From the NCBI GenBank assembly GCA_945902115.1, contig CAMDLY010000005.1:1-64000 (forward strand): a DNA stretch of 64,000 bases, given 5' to 3'. Source of the DNA: Lishizhenia tianjinensis. Lineage in GTDB: Bacteria; Bacteroidota; Bacteroidia; Flavobacteriales_D; Crocinitomicaceae. The position numbers and the translations under genes were made by a program. Shown here in pieces: positions 55,099-62,954 of the stretch. Position 1 is the first letter of the stretch, and every line of letters begins with the position of its first letter. Under the pieces are notes generated by a model that saw nothing but the letters and a program-made list of their open reading frames with translations, was not told the DNA's origin and did no database searches.

Positions 55099-55964
55099 TA
55101 CAACGTATTCAACACTTGTTCTTTGATTTTTTCCAAATTGTCTTTCATTTCCACGACAATCTTTTGCATTTCCGGGTGACTGCTTTTACTACCAAGTGTA
55201 TTAATTTCACGACCCATTTCCTGGGTGATGAACCCCAATTTTTTTCCTGACTTTGGGACAGCCATAGTTTCGATAAAATAACTCAAGTGATGATTCAATC
55301 GCATTTTTTCTTCAGAAATATCCAATTTCTCGATGTAAAAAATCAATTCTTGCTCAAATCGGTTGTGGTCAACTTCTTTAATTTTCAATTCCTCTAAACT
55401 CTTAAGTATTCTATCTCGCAATGACTGTATTCTGACTGCCTCAAAAGGTGATATTTTTTCTACCCCTAATTTGATTTCGGCAATTCTGTCAGAAAACTCT
55501 TTCACTAAGGCTCCACCTTCTTTAAGGCGAAACGTTACAACTTGACTTATCGCTTCTTTGACCAAGGACATTATATAAAGTGCCTCCTCCTCAGAAATAC
55601 CCTCCTGTCTTTGGCTAACAACTTCTGGCATTCTCATGACAACGGAAAGATAATCGACTTCGCTCTCACCCCAAGAGGTGTTTAATGCCTTAAGCTCATT
55701 GTAATAAATATCCGCCAATGCAGTATTAATTTTCAATTCCTTAACATCTGACTGGCTTTCTAAGTAAATTCCAACATCAATTTTCCCTCTATCTAATTGC
55801 TCGGAGACTTCTTTACGAATATCTGTTTCCAATTCACGGTATACAGAGGGGGTTTTAACAGTTAAGTCCAACCCCTTGCTGTTCAAAGTTCTAATTTCTA
55901 TCGAAACTTTTTTGTTCGAAAAGACACCATTTGATTTGCCAAAACCCGTCATTGATTGCATCAT
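55098..55964 (-). CDS. yicC: YicC/YloC-family protein
   Basis: 288 residues. The N terminus QSMTGFGKSNGVF, RTLNSKGLDLTVKTP and the C-terminal GREINTLGSKSSHPEMQKIVVEMK are family signatures. Members have been reported to act as endoribonucleases. It commonly precedes gmk, as here. It is followed by gmk (one-base overlap) and preceded by a HEAT-like gene 11 bases away. Confidence 0.93.
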   Translation of the reverse strand: MMQSMTGFGKSNGVFSNKKVSIEIRTLNSKGLDLTVKTPSVYRELETDIRKEVSEQLDRGKIDVGIYLESQSDVKELKINTALADIYYNELKALNTSWGESEVDYLSVVMRMPEVVSQRQEGISEEEALYIMSLVKEAISQVVTFRLKEGGALVKEFSDRIAEIKLGVEKISPFEAVRIQSLRDRILKSLEELKIKEVDHNRFEQELIFYIEKLDISEEKMRLNHHLSYFIETMAVPKSGKKLGFITQEMGREINTLGSKSSHPEMQKIVVEMKDNLEKIKEQVLNTL

Positions 55965-55975
55965 AACTCACTTAT

Positions 55976-56545
55976 TTAATCCAGTAATAAATCTGCGTCT
56001 ATCCCTTCGTTTTGTTCTTTAACAAATAATGCTATTTCACTTATTATTTGTGCTTTTCTTTGATCTTGATCTTTATTGATAGATTCAACGTATTCTTTTA
56101 AATATAATTGAGCCTCCAGCAGCTGGCTCTCTGAAAACGGTCCTGACATGTTTTCGAGTATGGTAAGACACTCTAGTGCCTGCATAAAATCACCTTCTGT
56201 GGATAATGACACTACCTCTGCTAAAAAGTTACTGAAATCTTGTTTACTATTCCATACGCAAGAGAGCAATTTCAATCGAATCGCATCATCTTTCTCTACA
56301 TCAATTGCCGTCATCAATAGGTCAATTTTCTCCTCTGATTGAATATCAGCAATTAATTTTAATATAGCATGCTCCACTTGCATGGGAGCCGAGGCACGTA
56401 AAGATTCTATCAAAGAAGGAAAGATTTGGATACTTCCTATCTCTTCAATCTGTTTCAGGGCAGCTAAAGCCACGTGCAACTCTTGAGAACTTAACTCTTG
56501 TTGCCATTGCTTCAATTTTATTAAATCTACTTTTTTTGACGCCAT
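55976..56545 (-). CDS. Cytoplasmic helical-repeat (HEAT-like) protein
   Basis: 189 residues, almost entirely alpha-helical, with repeats of the type LAALKQIEEIGSIQIFPSLIESL and ILKLIADIQSEEKIDLLMTAI typical of HEAT/ARM-like solenoids. No membrane helix or catalytic motif. It is the first gene of the HEAT-yicC-gmk-nadD run, divergent from the AsmA-like gene. It probably provides protein-protein contacts; a precise role is unknown. Confidence 0.7.
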   Translation of the reverse strand: MASKKVDLIKLKQWQQELSSQELHVALAALKQIEEIGSIQIFPSLIESLRASAPMQVEHAILKLIADIQSEEKIDLLMTAIDVEKDDAIRLKLLSCVWNSKQDFSNFLAEVVSLSTEGDFMQALECLTILENMSGPFSESQLLEAQLYLKEYVESINKDQDQRKAQIISEIALFVKEQNEGIDADLLLD

Positions 56546-56640
56546 TTGGGCGAAATTACAAAAACCTAAGCGTATAAAGAAATAACCTTACAGCAATAAT
56601 GAAACTATCCTTGGTGTTTTGCGTATGCCCTGACATGAAT

Positions 56641-59307
56641 ATGAAATTAAAACGTATACTTAAATGGTCTTTAACGATTGTGTTGGGTATATCTATAATT
56701 TTTACCACATGTTTATATATTTTCAAAGATCAAATCGTAGCCTTGGTTCTTGAAGATATCAATGCGCAACTAAAAAGACCCATTCAAACAAAAGGAATAG
56801 AACTGACATTTTGGTCAACATTTCCCAACTTGGAAGTTGACATGAAAGAAGTATATCTTCAAAGTGCATTTTCCGGTAGTCAAGCTAGTGACACTCTGTT
56901 ATTCACCGAACATTTATACCTCAAGTTCAGTCCTTTTGACCTAATGGACGGAAATTATGAGGTTAAGACTATTCATTTTTCCCCGGGAAAACTCAATTTA
57001 AAAGTTAATAAAAAAGGAGACGCCAATTACGACATATTGAATGAGTCAGAAAATGAGGGTGAAGATTTTCTACTGAAATTAAAGGGTATTTCATTTGAGA
57101 ATTTCACGGTGAAATACAGTAATGAGTTGACCCAACAAAACATTGAGACCAATCTGAAGAAGGTTGACTTATCGGGACAATTTTCTGATAAAGAATTCGT
57201 TTTAGCTACCTCAGGGGATTTAAACCTAACCAAATTGCAAAGTGGAGAAGTAACGCTGCTCGCAAATAAAGATATTTCTTACGATGTTAACATACAGGTA
57301 AATAACGATAAAGAATCCTACACACTTGCTCCGTCAGTTATTGCCGTGGAAAATTTACCTTTTAAAGTGGAAGCAAAAGCAGATCAAGATAGCTTGAATT
57401 TCAAAGTTCAATCAGAAAATATTGCTCTTACCGACTTGATTCACGAATTTCTTTCTGATAAAGAACGTGACATTAAAAAATTACAAGGAGATGGTCAAAT
57501 AAATTTCGTTCTTACCGGTTGTGGCGGTACAAAAAAAGATGATAAAACAAAAATTCAATGCTCTTTTGGCGTGAAAGAAGGAACATTGATAGAGCCTTTC
57601 AAACAAACAAAATTGGAACACATAACTATTGATGGGTTTTACAGTAATACAGGGGAAGAGAAAAATGAGCTACTTGCTATTCGCGAATTTCAATGTACTT
57701 CTGCTAGTGGTCCTTTCTCAGGAGATCTTAAAATCACTAGATTCAGCAATCCCAAAATAAAAGGAAAAGCAAAAGGAAAGATTGATTTAGGTATTATCTT
57801 TTCAATCCTTCAACCGGAGGGTATCGACGCACTAGAAGGACAAATGGAACTCAATAGTTCCTTCGATGTTCAAAACGAGACCAAGAAAGATGAAACCACT
57901 GTTTCTTCCTTAAATGCTCAAATGAAGGTGAAAAACGCCACTGTTAAGTTAACGAGCGAACAATATCCATTCAAATCAATCAATGCTGATATTCGTATGT
58001 CTGGAGATCAGCTTTTTATCGATTATGCAAATATGGCATATGGCAGCAGCGATTTACGTATAAATGGTTCCATAACTGATGTAATAGACTACATGTCTGC
58101 TAAGCAAAAAATAAAGCCAACATTATCGATTCAAAGTGACTTTTTAAATCTCGATGAATATTTTGCAGAGGAAAATAAGGTCGCACAAGGAAAACCGACT
58201 TTCATCCTCCCAAATGAAATAAACGGTTCAATTTCCATCAATGCTTCGAAATTAGTTTTCGAACAACATATATTTAATCAACTGAATACCTCAATAAACT
58301 TTAAAGACAGAGAATTACAGATCCCTCATTTCGTTGCCCAAAATTCAGGTGCTTTGTGGAAGGGGAAAATGGTTGTTCGTGAAGAGTCCCCATTAAAATT
58401 CCAAATGACAGGGAGTGTTAATTCGCCCCAAGTTGATCTCAAAACTTTATTCGGCGAATGGCATAATTTATATCAAGATAATTTAACGAGTGAACATATC
58501 CTTAGTGGAAAGGGAATAATAGATATGGATTTTAATTTACCCTATGACGCCTTAAAAGAAGAAGTTGATTTAGAAAAAATGGAAGCAACCTTACGTTTTT
58601 CTCTAGACAATGGGCGCTTCAGAAATATTCCGCTATTTAAAGAAATGACCACTAGTTTAAAAAGTAATTCCTCCAAACTGCTTCTTGGTAAAAATAATAT
58701 TGAATACTTGGATAAAAAATTGGGTGATATAACAATTCCGCATATTGAAAATACTATTTCTGTTAGCAATGGGAATATAATCATTCCTAAGATGTCCATT
58801 AACTCATCTGCAATGAATATTGAGCTGACCGGTGTTCACGGTTTAAATGACATCGTAGATTATCGTCTAGAATTAAATGTTAGAGATTTAATGGATATTT
58901 CTCGGCAATCTGAATTTGGAGAAATCACTTACGAAGAAAATGGTGCTAAATTATTCTTACATATTACTGGGCACCTTGATAACCTAAATTTTACATGGGA
59001 TAAAAGTGCCCACAAAGAACAGCTGAAGCAAAATTTGAAAGAGGAGCAGCAAGAAATTAAAAGCCTTCTTAAAACTGAATTTGGTTTATTCAAAAAGGAT
59101 AGCACCGTTAAAAAGTATGAGCCAGAGCAAAAATCAACAGAAGAAATAAAAATTAACTTCGGGCAAAAGGCTAAGGTTGAAGATAAAAAATCGGAGGAAC
59201 CTGCCAAGGAAAAAAAGGAAGGAGTCTTAAAGAAATCTTTAAAAAACTGGAAATCACAAGAGGAAGAAGAAAAAAAGCCAGTAACAACGTTTAAAGTTGG
59301 TGGTTAG
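56641..59307 (+). CDS. AsmA-like membrane-anchored protein
   Basis: 888 residues from the ATG at 56641, which yields a good membrane anchor (RILKWSLTIVLGISIIFTTCLYIF). The ATG at 56599 would add 14 residues. The N-terminal DQIVALVLEDINAQLKRPIQTKGIELTFWSTFPNLEVDMKEVYLQ marks the AsmA-like family of tube-forming lipid transport/assembly proteins (AsmA, TamB, YhdP). Long repetitive beta-strand segments follow and a charged, coiled Lys/Glu-rich C terminus (EEKKPVTTFKVGG) ends it. It may move lipids across the periplasm. It overlaps the convergent HldE-C gene by four bases (TTAG). Confidence 0.85.
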   Translation: MKLKRILKWSLTIVLGISIIFTTCLYIFKDQIVALVLEDINAQLKRPIQTKGIELTFWSTFPNLEVDMKEVYLQSAFSGSQASDTLLFTEHLYLKFSPFDLMDGNYEVKTIHFSPGKLNLKVNKKGDANYDILNESENEGEDFLLKLKGISFENFTVKYSNELTQQNIETNLKKVDLSGQFSDKEFVLATSGDLNLTKLQSGEVTLLANKDISYDVNIQVNNDKESYTLAPSVIAVENLPFKVEAKADQDSLNFKVQSENIALTDLIHEFLSDKERDIKKLQGDGQINFVLTGCGGTKKDDKTKIQCSFGVKEGTLIEPFKQTKLEHITIDGFYSNTGEEKNELLAIREFQCTSASGPFSGDLKITRFSNPKIKGKAKGKIDLGIIFSILQPEGIDALEGQMELNSSFDVQNETKKDETTVSSLNAQMKVKNATVKLTSEQYPFKSINADIRMSGDQLFIDYANMAYGSSDLRINGSITDVIDYMSAKQKIKPTLSIQSDFLNLDEYFAEENKVAQGKPTFILPNEINGSISINASKLVFEQHIFNQLNTSINFKDRELQIPHFVAQNSGALWKGKMVVREESPLKFQMTGSVNSPQVDLKTLFGEWHNLYQDNLTSEHILSGKGIIDMDFNLPYDALKEEVDLEKMEATLRFSLDNGRFRNIPLFKEMTTSLKSNSSKLLLGKNNIEYLDKKLGDITIPHIENTISVSNGNIIIPKMSINSSAMNIELTGVHGLNDIVDYRLELNVRDLMDISRQSEFGEITYEENGAKLFLHITGHLDNLNFTWDKSAHKEQLKQNLKEEQQEIKSLLKTEFGLFKKDSTVKKYEPEQKSTEEIKINFGQKAKVEDKKSEEPAKEKKEGVLKKSLKNWKSQEEEEKKPVTTFKVGG

Positions 59308-59822
59308 TTCCTTAGTTTTCGCAATAATTCGGTAGTTGAAAACCCTTCTTTCAACGGTACAGTCTTTACTATTCCACCATTATTTTTTACGATTGAAGAA
59401 CCTACGATAAAGTGGGGATGGGAATCAAGCTCTTGATTTTCATCATAATCACCACCCTTCACAAGTACATCCGGTAAAAGCGTTTCAATCAACTGCAACG
59501 GGGTCTGCTCGTCAAAGATTATCACCAAGTCCACAACACCCAGTCCCGCCAATAAAAATGCTCTGGAATCCTGCTGGTTGACCGGTCTTTCTGGGGATTT
59601 ATTTAGTAAGCGAACAGAGTTGTCACTGTTCATGCCAACGATTAAATGCTGGCCTAATTGAGCTGCCTCAGCTAATAAGTATAAATGACCATGGTGTAAA
59701 ATATCGAAACAGCCGTTTGTAAAAACTAACTTCTCCCCTTTCATGCGCCAACCCTCGCACAAGTGAGAGGCTTCTTTCAAGTTCATTATTTTATTGGTAA
59801 TAAAGTCGAGTCTATCGTTCAT
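59304..59822 (-). CDS. HldE/RfaE C-type (RfaE2) adenylyltransferase domain protein
   Basis: 172 residues from the ATG at 59822; the ORF-track start at 59861 lies inside the upstream gene. The cytidylyltransferase-like fold has FTNGCFDILHHGHLYLL with an HxGH and later VKGGDYDENQELD and GFSTTELLRKL. It is a stand-alone version of the C-terminal domain of HldE, adenylylating heptose-1-phosphate or a similar sugar phosphate for LPS. The kinase domain is absent and must be encoded elsewhere if the substrate is a heptose. Confidence 0.85.
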   Translation of the reverse strand: MNDRLDFITNKIMNLKEASHLCEGWRMKGEKLVFTNGCFDILHHGHLYLLAEAAQLGQHLIVGMNSDNSVRLLNKSPERPVNQQDSRAFLLAGLGVVDLVIIFDEQTPLQLIETLLPDVLVKGGDYDENQELDSHPHFIVGSSIVKNNGGIVKTVPLKEGFSTTELLRKLRN

Positions 59823-60816
59823 CTGTACTATATGTTTTAGGTAAGAAATAAAGTGAAACAAGGCCCAGAACTACCATGACTATTGCTTGAGATGCCCAAA
59901 TTAGCATTCCAAGAGCATTGGCAACGGCAAGGGAATGGTCTGGATCATCATTACTCAGGTAATGAGCTGTGACGAATCCTACCAATAAAGGATAGGTCCC
60001 GATGCCCCCATTCGTAAAAGATATCCCTATAGATCCGGCAATAAAAGCCATCATTATCCCCTCGAAAGGTACAACCTTTGTTTCTAGTAATGCATAATAT
60101 GGAAGCGCAAACATCAGGATGTAACAGGTCCAAATCAACACAGAATGACCCATGTAATACCAGGGGTGTTCTAGCTTAAAAATAGACATCAACCCTTCTG
60201 TTAACGATTGTGCAAATTGTAAAAGTTTTATTCTTATTTTCTTTACGATTAAAACAGTCGCAAGAAGAATCACCATTATGGAAATTACCAACGGTAAAAT
60301 AAAAGAACTCGTCGATGAATTCGATTCAACCCCGAATTGCAGCAGCATGGCGTTATACAACTCCCAGAATTTATCGTAAGAAAATGTAATTGTCAAAAAA
60401 GTAATTATCCCTAGGATAAAAACATCCACAATTCTTTCAGTTATAATGGTGCCAAATGATTTTGAAAAAGGAATATTGTCTGAACGTTGAAGCATTAGAG
60501 CCCTTGAAGCCTCTCCCGCTCTTGGGATTGTAAGATTTACAATATATCCTATCATAAGTGAATGATAACGATTCCATGCATTCGATTTAAAACCCATAGG
60601 TTCTAAAGTATATTTCATTCTCTCTGCTCTTGACCAATAGGAAACTATACCCAGTAATAGAGATAATGACACAATCCAGTAGTTTGCTTCCCTAAGCGCT
60701 TTTCTGAACGACTCCATTGCCTCTTCGGACATTTGATCAAAAAAGTACCAAGTTAAATAAATACCAAATCCTAGGGGGAGCCCTATCTTAAGAAATAATT
60801 TCAGGTACTTGATCAT
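59812..60816 (-). CDS. Lysylphosphatidylglycerol synthase-like flippase domain protein (UPF0104)
   Basis: 334 residues with about eight transmembrane helices. [37 protein letters not shown] and [12 protein letters not shown] form the usual signature of the LPG_synthase_TM family. It has no aminoacyltransferase domain. Family members are membrane proteins tied to lipid or glycan translocation. ATGA links it to panD (60813-60816), and it overlaps the HldE-C gene by 11 bases, so it may work on the same LPS/lipid pathway. Confidence 0.88.
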   Translation of the reverse strand: MIKYLKLFLKIGLPLGFGIYLTWYFFDQMSEEAMESFRKALREANYWIVSLSLLLGIVSYWSRAERMKYTLEPMGFKSNAWNRYHSLMIGYIVNLTIPRAGEASRALMLQRSDNIPFSKSFGTIITERIVDVFILGIITFLTITFSYDKFWELYNAMLLQFGVESNSSTSSFILPLVISIMVILLATVLIVKKIRIKLLQFAQSLTEGLMSIFKLEHPWYYMGHSVLIWTCYILMFALPYYALLETKVVPFEGIMMAFIAGSIGISFTNGGIGTYPLLVGFVTAHYLSNDDPDHSLAVANALGMLIWASQAIVMVVLGLVSLYFLPKTYSTDER

Positions 60817-61163
60817 GAGAGTAGATTGGTCACCTCATCAGGAAAAACCAACGAAGGCTTAAATTGCTTTGCCTCTTCAAAATCCATCATCGCATAACCA
60901 ATAATAATAATCACATCCCCTACTGCAACGCGTCTTGCGGCGGGGCCGTTTAAACAAATTGTGCCAGTGTTTCTTTTACCCTTTATGACATATGTCTCAA
61001 ATCTTTCACCATTATTGATGTTTACGATCTGTACTTTTTCACCTTCAATGATATTCGATGCCTCCATCAAGGACTCGTCTATAGTGATGGACCCGATATA
61101 GTTCAAATCCGCTTGTGTAACACGAACACGATGGATTTTAGATTTTAAAACTTGAATGTACAT
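60813..61163 (-). CDS. panD: Aspartate 1-decarboxylase proenzyme
   Basis: 116 residues from the ATG at 61163; the ORF-track version adds 47 upstream residues that overlap panC and do not look like Pan[12 protein letters not shown] contains the Gly-Ser self-cleavage site giving the pyruvoyl group. [11 protein letters not shown] and GAAARxx-type [19 protein letters not shown] match the family. It makes beta-alanine for pantothenate. The downstream gene overlaps by four bases. panC is 37 bases upstream. Confidence 0.95.
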   Translation of the reverse strand: MYIQVLKSKIHRVRVTQADLNYIGSITIDESLMEASNIIEGEKVQIVNINNGERFETYVIKGKRNTGTICLNGPAARRVAVGDVIIIIGYAMMDFEEAKQFKPSLVFPDEVTNLLS

Positions 61164-61200
61164 ATTAAAATTGCTCGGCAAAATTAGGCAAATAAACGGA

Positions 61201-62031
61201 TTACACCAAAGAGTTGTCAATAAGTCTGACTCCCTCACAATATGCAGCGATAAAACACACGAGAGGCTCATCCCAGGATGATGCTGGCAGTAAGCAAGAT
61301 TCATTCATAATCTCTAAATATTCTAATTCCAAATTTCCTTTGGCGAAAAATACTCGCGCCTGTTTTTGAATCTCTTGAATAGAAAAAACATGTTTTTTCT
61401 CTCTGATAAACTCAAGGGTTTCATAAATAATGAGTGCCTCCTTCAATCCTTTTTCTGATAACCTTTTATTTCTGCTACTCAAGGCCAAGCCCATTGAATT
61501 CCTGGTGGTTTCACAGGCAATTATTTCAATGGGGAATTGATAGTGCTTAACCATAGCCCTAATGATTGTCAATTGTTGAAAATCCTTCATGCCGAAATAG
61601 GCTTTTGTTGGCCTAATTAAACGAAACATATTGTGTACAACATGCACCACCCCGTCAAAATGTCCAGGGCGAAATTTTCCTTCCATTAACATCGCTAGCT
61701 GACCTAAATTCATTGGTATAAAGGGAATCCTAGGAGAATACACTTCGTCTACTCTTGGTTGAAAAACATAAATATTTTTGATATGATTCAAGAGACTAAG
61801 ATCTTTTTCGAGATTTCTAGGGTAATTGGCTAGATCCTCAGCATTATTAAATTGGGTAGGATTTACAAATATGCTGACCACTGTAAAATCATTTTCCTTG
61901 CTTGCCCGCTCAATAATTGACAGATGACCATTGTGTAAAGCTCCCATTGTTGGAACAAATCCTATTGCTTGGTTTTTACTCCTAGCATTAGCCAACGTAA
62001 TCTCGAGCTCATCTAGAGATAAAAACTTCAT
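61201..62031 (-). CDS. panC: Pantothenate synthetase
   Basis: 276 residues from the ATG at 62031. The ORF track begins at a TTG at 62052 that lies inside the promoter. [14 protein letters not shown] is the HIGH-like motif, [18 protein letters not shown] the loop, and FGMKDFQQL the KMSKS-like region. It joins pantoate and beta-alanine. panC-panD lead an operon with a flippase-like protein and HldE-C. The 5' region is part of the shared promoter repeat described separately. Confidence 0.95.
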   Translation of the reverse strand: MKFLSLDELEITLANARSKNQAIGFVPTMGALHNGHLSIIERASKENDFTVVSIFVNPTQFNNAEDLANYPRNLEKDLSLLNHIKNIYVFQPRVDEVYSPRIPFIPMNLGQLAMLMEGKFRPGHFDGVVHVVHNMFRLIRPTKAYFGMKDFQQLTIIRAMVKHYQFPIEIIACETTRNSMGLALSSRNKRLSEKGLKEALIIYETLEFIREKKHVFSIQEIQKQARVFFAKGNLELEYLEIMNESCLLPASSWDEPLVCFIAAYCEGVRLIDNSLV

Positions 62032-62042
62032 TTGGTCAGTTG

Positions 62043-62103
62043 TAGTGGACAAAGCTATAGCTTTTTATGAATGTTCATTTAAATTTCGTAACTTTGTCCA
62101 CTA
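62043..62103. promoter_or_regulatory. Divergent panC / GT5 promoter pair with 12-bp inverted arms
   Basis: Plus strand: TAACTTTGTCCACTA at 62089-62103. Minus strand: TAGCTTTGTCCACTA at 62057-62043. The two cores differ at one base, and TAGTGGACAAAG (62043-62054) and CTTTGTCCACTA (62092-62103) are perfect inverted arms. Each contains the TTTG of a perfect TAnnTTTG and the predicted first transcribed bases. Spacers of 16 and 11 bases to the ATG starts mean very short leaders. A separate 14-bp perfect palindrome AAAGCTATAGCTTT lies at 62051-62064. Confidence 0.6.
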
Positions 62104-62112
62104 ATTTCACAG

Positions 62113-62934
62113 ATGGAAAAGAAACGAATACTGTTTATCACTCAAGAAATTTTCCCTTTTCTTCCAAAAACCGAACTATCAAACACCTCGAGAAGACTTC
62201 CACAAGTCATTCAAGAAAGTGGTAAAGAGATTCGCGTTTTTACCCCAAGATTTGGCGTAATCAATGAAAGAAGGCACCAACTGCACGAAGTGATTCGACT
62301 TTCAGGCCTTAATATTTGTATTGATGACCATGATCGACCTCTGCTTATCAAAGTTGCTTCAGTTGCTGCTGCGAAAATGCAAGTATATTTTATCGATAAC
62401 GATGACTTTTTTAAAAGAAAGTCAACGTTGGTAGACGAGTCTGGTGCTTGTCATAAAGATAATGATGAAAGAGCTATGTTTTTTTGTCGAGGAGTTTTGG
62501 AAACTGTAAAGAAGTTAGGTTGGCAGCCGGATGTGATTCATTGCCACGGTTGGATGACGGGAATAATGGGGCTTTATATCAAGCACTCGTTCAATAAGGA
62601 TCCCCATTTCAAAAATACCAAAGTTGTATACAGCATGTACAATGAACGATTCGATACACCATGGGATGCACGGTTTGCAGAAAAATTAATATTTGATGGT
62701 TTCCCTAAAGAAATTGCAGAAAAATTCCTTGTTACAGATTATATAAGTTTGGTAAAGTCCATTATTGAATTTTGTGACGGAGTAAATATAGCCTCCGAAC
62801 AACTTGATGCAGATCTACAAGGCGTTTTTGACGGTTCCACATGCCTAAAACAAGGATATGTTTCTGAAGAAAACCAAGCTGTGGAAATAGGTTCGCTTTT
62901 TGATAGTGTAATTGCTGGAAACGTTCTTGCTTAG
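62113..62934 (+). CDS. Single-domain GT5-like (glycogen/starch synthase N-domain) protein
   Basis: 273 residues. The start RILFITQEIFPFLPKTELS and the internal VIHCHGWMTGIMGLYIKH resemble the N-terminal Rossmann domain of GT5 glycogen synthases. The usual KTGGLxD substrate loop is replaced by KTELSNTSRRLP, and the C-terminal domain (ADP-glucose binding, KTGGL) is absent. At ~57% of normal length it may be a related but non-glycogen enzyme or a regulatory protein. Such single-domain genes are commonly found near panC in this phylum, as I recall. It is divergent from panC and probably cotranscribed with the DUF4270 gene. Confidence 0.75.
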   Translation: MEKKRILFITQEIFPFLPKTELSNTSRRLPQVIQESGKEIRVFTPRFGVINERRHQLHEVIRLSGLNICIDDHDRPLLIKVASVAAAKMQVYFIDNDDFFKRKSTLVDESGACHKDNDERAMFFCRGVLETVKKLGWQPDVIHCHGWMTGIMGLYIKHSFNKDPHFKNTKVVYSMYNERFDTPWDARFAEKLIFDGFPKEIAEKFLVTDYISLVKSIIEFCDGVNIASEQLDADLQGVFDGSTCLKQGYVSEENQAVEIGSLFDSVIAGNVLA

Positions 62935-62954
62935 TTTTAAAAGATAAGTTGTAA

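Noticed and set aside
61164-61304. N-terminal extension of PanD in the ORF track
   Set aside because: It overlaps panC and precedes the conserved PanD start MYIQVLKSK. PanD is normally about 116-130 residues.
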